32,143 bases of DNA from Bacteroidales bacterium (GTDB lineage Bacteria; Bacteroidota; Bacteroidia; Bacteroidales; F082), in contig JABFQW010000076.1 in assembly GCA_013141455.1 (NCBI GenBank), positions 1-32,143 of the forward strand, written 5' to 3'. Below, one piece after another: positions 30,738-32,143 of this stretch; the first letter of the stretch is position 1, and each line of letters opens with the position of its first letter. The notes under the pieces are model-generated. The model searched no databases. It saw only the letters and a list, made by a program, of their open reading frames with translations, and was not told the DNA's origin. The position numbers and the translations under genes were made by a program.

Positions 30738-32143
30738 ATGAATTACTTATCAGTAGAAGACCTTTCAAAATCGTTTGGCGACAAAACATTATTCGAAAAC
30801 CTGAGTTTTGGACTACAAAAAGGAGATAAGGTAGCGCTTGTAGCATCAAACGGGGCCGGAAAAACTACCTTGATGCGTATGTTGGCCGGCAAGGAAGATC
30901 ATGATACAGGAACAATTACTTATGCCGATGGCATCCGGGTTGGATTTTTAGAACAACAGCCTGATTTTGATGGACTACTCACGATAAATGAATTGATTAC
31001 AGGATCGCATACCTATGTGATGCAGGTAATAAGAGATTATGAACTTGCCCTTAAAAATCAAACGGAACATTTTTCAACCGAAAGTCAGCGTGAACTGGAG
31101 TCGGCATCAACAAAAATGGAGTTTCACAAGGCCTGGGATTATGACCGGCGTCTGAAACAATTGCTCACGAAATTTGAAATTCACGATCTTAGTCAAATCA
31201 TTTCGACCTTATCGGGTGGACAAAAAAAAAGATTGGCGCTCGCCTTATTGTTGCTCGATGAGCCTGAGCTTTTGTTGATGGACGAACCTACCAATCACCT
31301 TGATATAGAGATGATTGAGTGGCTTGAGAAGTATCTCAGACAAATTAATATCACCTTTTTAATGGTAACCCACGATCGCTATTTTCTTGACCGGGTTTGC
31401 AATAATATTCTGGAGCTTTTTTTTAAGCGGGTTTATCATCACAAAGGCAATTATGCCTATTACATCCAAAAAAGCAACGAGAGGGAAGAAACCCTACGGA
31501 TCGAAACTGAAAAGGCCGGTCAATTGCTGAAAACAGAGTTGGAATGGATGCGTCGTATGCCACAGGCACGCACCACAAAATCGAAAAGCCGTATCGATGC
31601 CTATTATGAACTGAAAGAAAAAGCTTCCCAAAAACGTAATCAACAACAAATCCAACTCGATGTTACTGTAAGCCGAACAGGAAGTAAAATACTTGAAATG
31701 AGGTCGGTAAATAAAATGTTCGATGATATTGTGATTGCCCGCGATTTCGATTATATGTTTACCAAAGGCGAGAAAATTGGCGTTGTCGGGAAAAATGGAG
31801 TCGGAAAATCTAGTTTTTTAAACCTCATTACAGGTTTGGAGAAATTGGATAGCGGAGAAATAATCGTAGGCGACACCATCGTTTTTGGCTATTTTACTCA
31901 GGAAAGCTACAACTTTGACGAGGACCGGACTGTGATAGAAGTGGTAAAGGAAATCGCTGAAATTATACCATTGAGTAAGGGCAGAACCGCCACTGCATCG
32001 CAGATGTTGCAAAAATCCATGTTCCCTCCCGAAATGCAGAATCAACCTATTTCATTGTTAAGTGGGGGAGAGAAACGACGGTTGCACTTGTTGACCATCT
32101 TAGTTAAGAATCCGAATTTTTTAATACTTGATGAGCCAACCAA
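30738..32143 (+). CDS. ABC-F ATPase, Uup-like (right-truncated)
   Basis: A soluble tandem ATPase of the ABC-F class, open from ATG 30738 to the edge (468 codons). First cassette: Walker A SNGAGKTT (residues about 36-43), LSGGQKKRLALALLLL signature, Walker B LLLMDEPTNHLD and the THDRYFLD switch. The inter-domain linker contains EWMRRMPQARTTKSKSRIDAYYEL, the Uup-type pattern, and lacks the long arm of EttA. Second cassette: GKNGVGKSS, LLSGGEKRRLHLLTILV, then FLILDEPTN at the edge. ABC-F proteins bind the ribosomal E site and relieve stalled translation; Uup relatives are also tied to ribosome assembly and DNA stability. About 150 residues are missing. Confidence 0.94.
   Translation, partial: MNYLSVEDLSKSFGDKTLFENLSFGLQKGDKVALVASNGAGKTTLMRMLAGKEDHDTGTITYADGIRVGFLEQQPDFDGLLTINELITGSHTYVMQVIRDYELALKNQTEHFSTESQRELESASTKMEFHKAWDYDRRLKQLLTKFEIHDLSQIISTLSGGQKKRLALALLLLDEPELLLMDEPTNHLDIEMIEWLEKYLRQINITFLMVTHDRYFLDRVCNNILELFFKRVYHHKGNYAYYIQKSNEREETLRIETEKAGQLLKTELEWMRRMPQARTTKSKSRIDAYYELKEKASQKRNQQQIQLDVTVSRTGSKILEMRSVNKMFDDIVIARDFDYMFTKGEKIGVVGKNGVGKSSFLNLITGLEKLDSGEIIVGDTIVFGYFTQESYNFDEDRTVIEVVKEIAEIIPLSKGRTATASQMLQKSMFPPEMQNQPISLLSGGEKRRLHLLTILVKNPNFLILDEPT

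Overview
The window comes from a member of the Bacteroidota, most likely a Bacteroidia-type environmental or anaerobic lineage. Supporting signs are two TonB-dependent receptors with N-terminal carboxypeptidase-like regulatory domains, two secreted proteins with C-terminal type IX secretion (T9SS) sorting domains, the Bacteroidota-restricted DUF4295 gene between rpmG and ftsY, a fused FtcD, AT-rich leaders with little Shine-Dalgarno signal, and promoters of the Bacteroidota form TTG-N16-19-TAnnTTTG. Such promoters are readable before hutI, pgpH, rpmG, the NlpC/P60 gene and the FMN riboswitch.

Left part (1-7179): the 3' end of a YidE/AspT-type transporter; a small intergenic field of palindromic repeats; a methyltransferase and a lipoprotein on the minus strand; aroC (chorismate synthase; start moved to the ATG at 3008); then a translationally coupled pair of phosphoesterases on the minus strand, an ENPP-type lipoprotein followed by a PhoD-type phosphatase. 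A 225-bp candidate non-autonomous element with inverted ends (6862-7086) lies in the next gap.

Centre left (7180-14749): an Oar-like TonB-dependent receptor, a second TonB-dependent receptor, and an NlpC/P60 hydrolase, all on the minus strand. The most notable feature is a complete FMN (RFN) riboswitch with a terminator-type leader immediately upstream of the second receptor. This predicts that the receptor takes up riboflavin or another flavin across the outer membrane.

Centre (14750-23334): PgpH-like c-di-AMP phosphodiesterase, WbqC-family protein, two tandem thioredoxin paralogues (one cytoplasmic, one lipoprotein), a stand-alone IS1595-type zinc-ribbon protein, then hutI-ftcD-marC on the plus strand. 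HutI and FtcD form the last two steps of histidine degradation to glutamate; hutH and hutU are not in the window.

Right part (23335-32143): two T9SS cargo proteins (leucine-rich and DFDPG-repeat), the housekeeping cluster rpmG-DUF4295-ftsY-rimO, a secreted MORN-repeat protein, and the start of an Uup-like ABC-F ATPase that runs off the right edge. Several intergenic gaps hold low-complexity oligonucleotide arrays or perfect palindromes. No rRNA, tRNA, CRISPR array or complete insertion sequence was seen.
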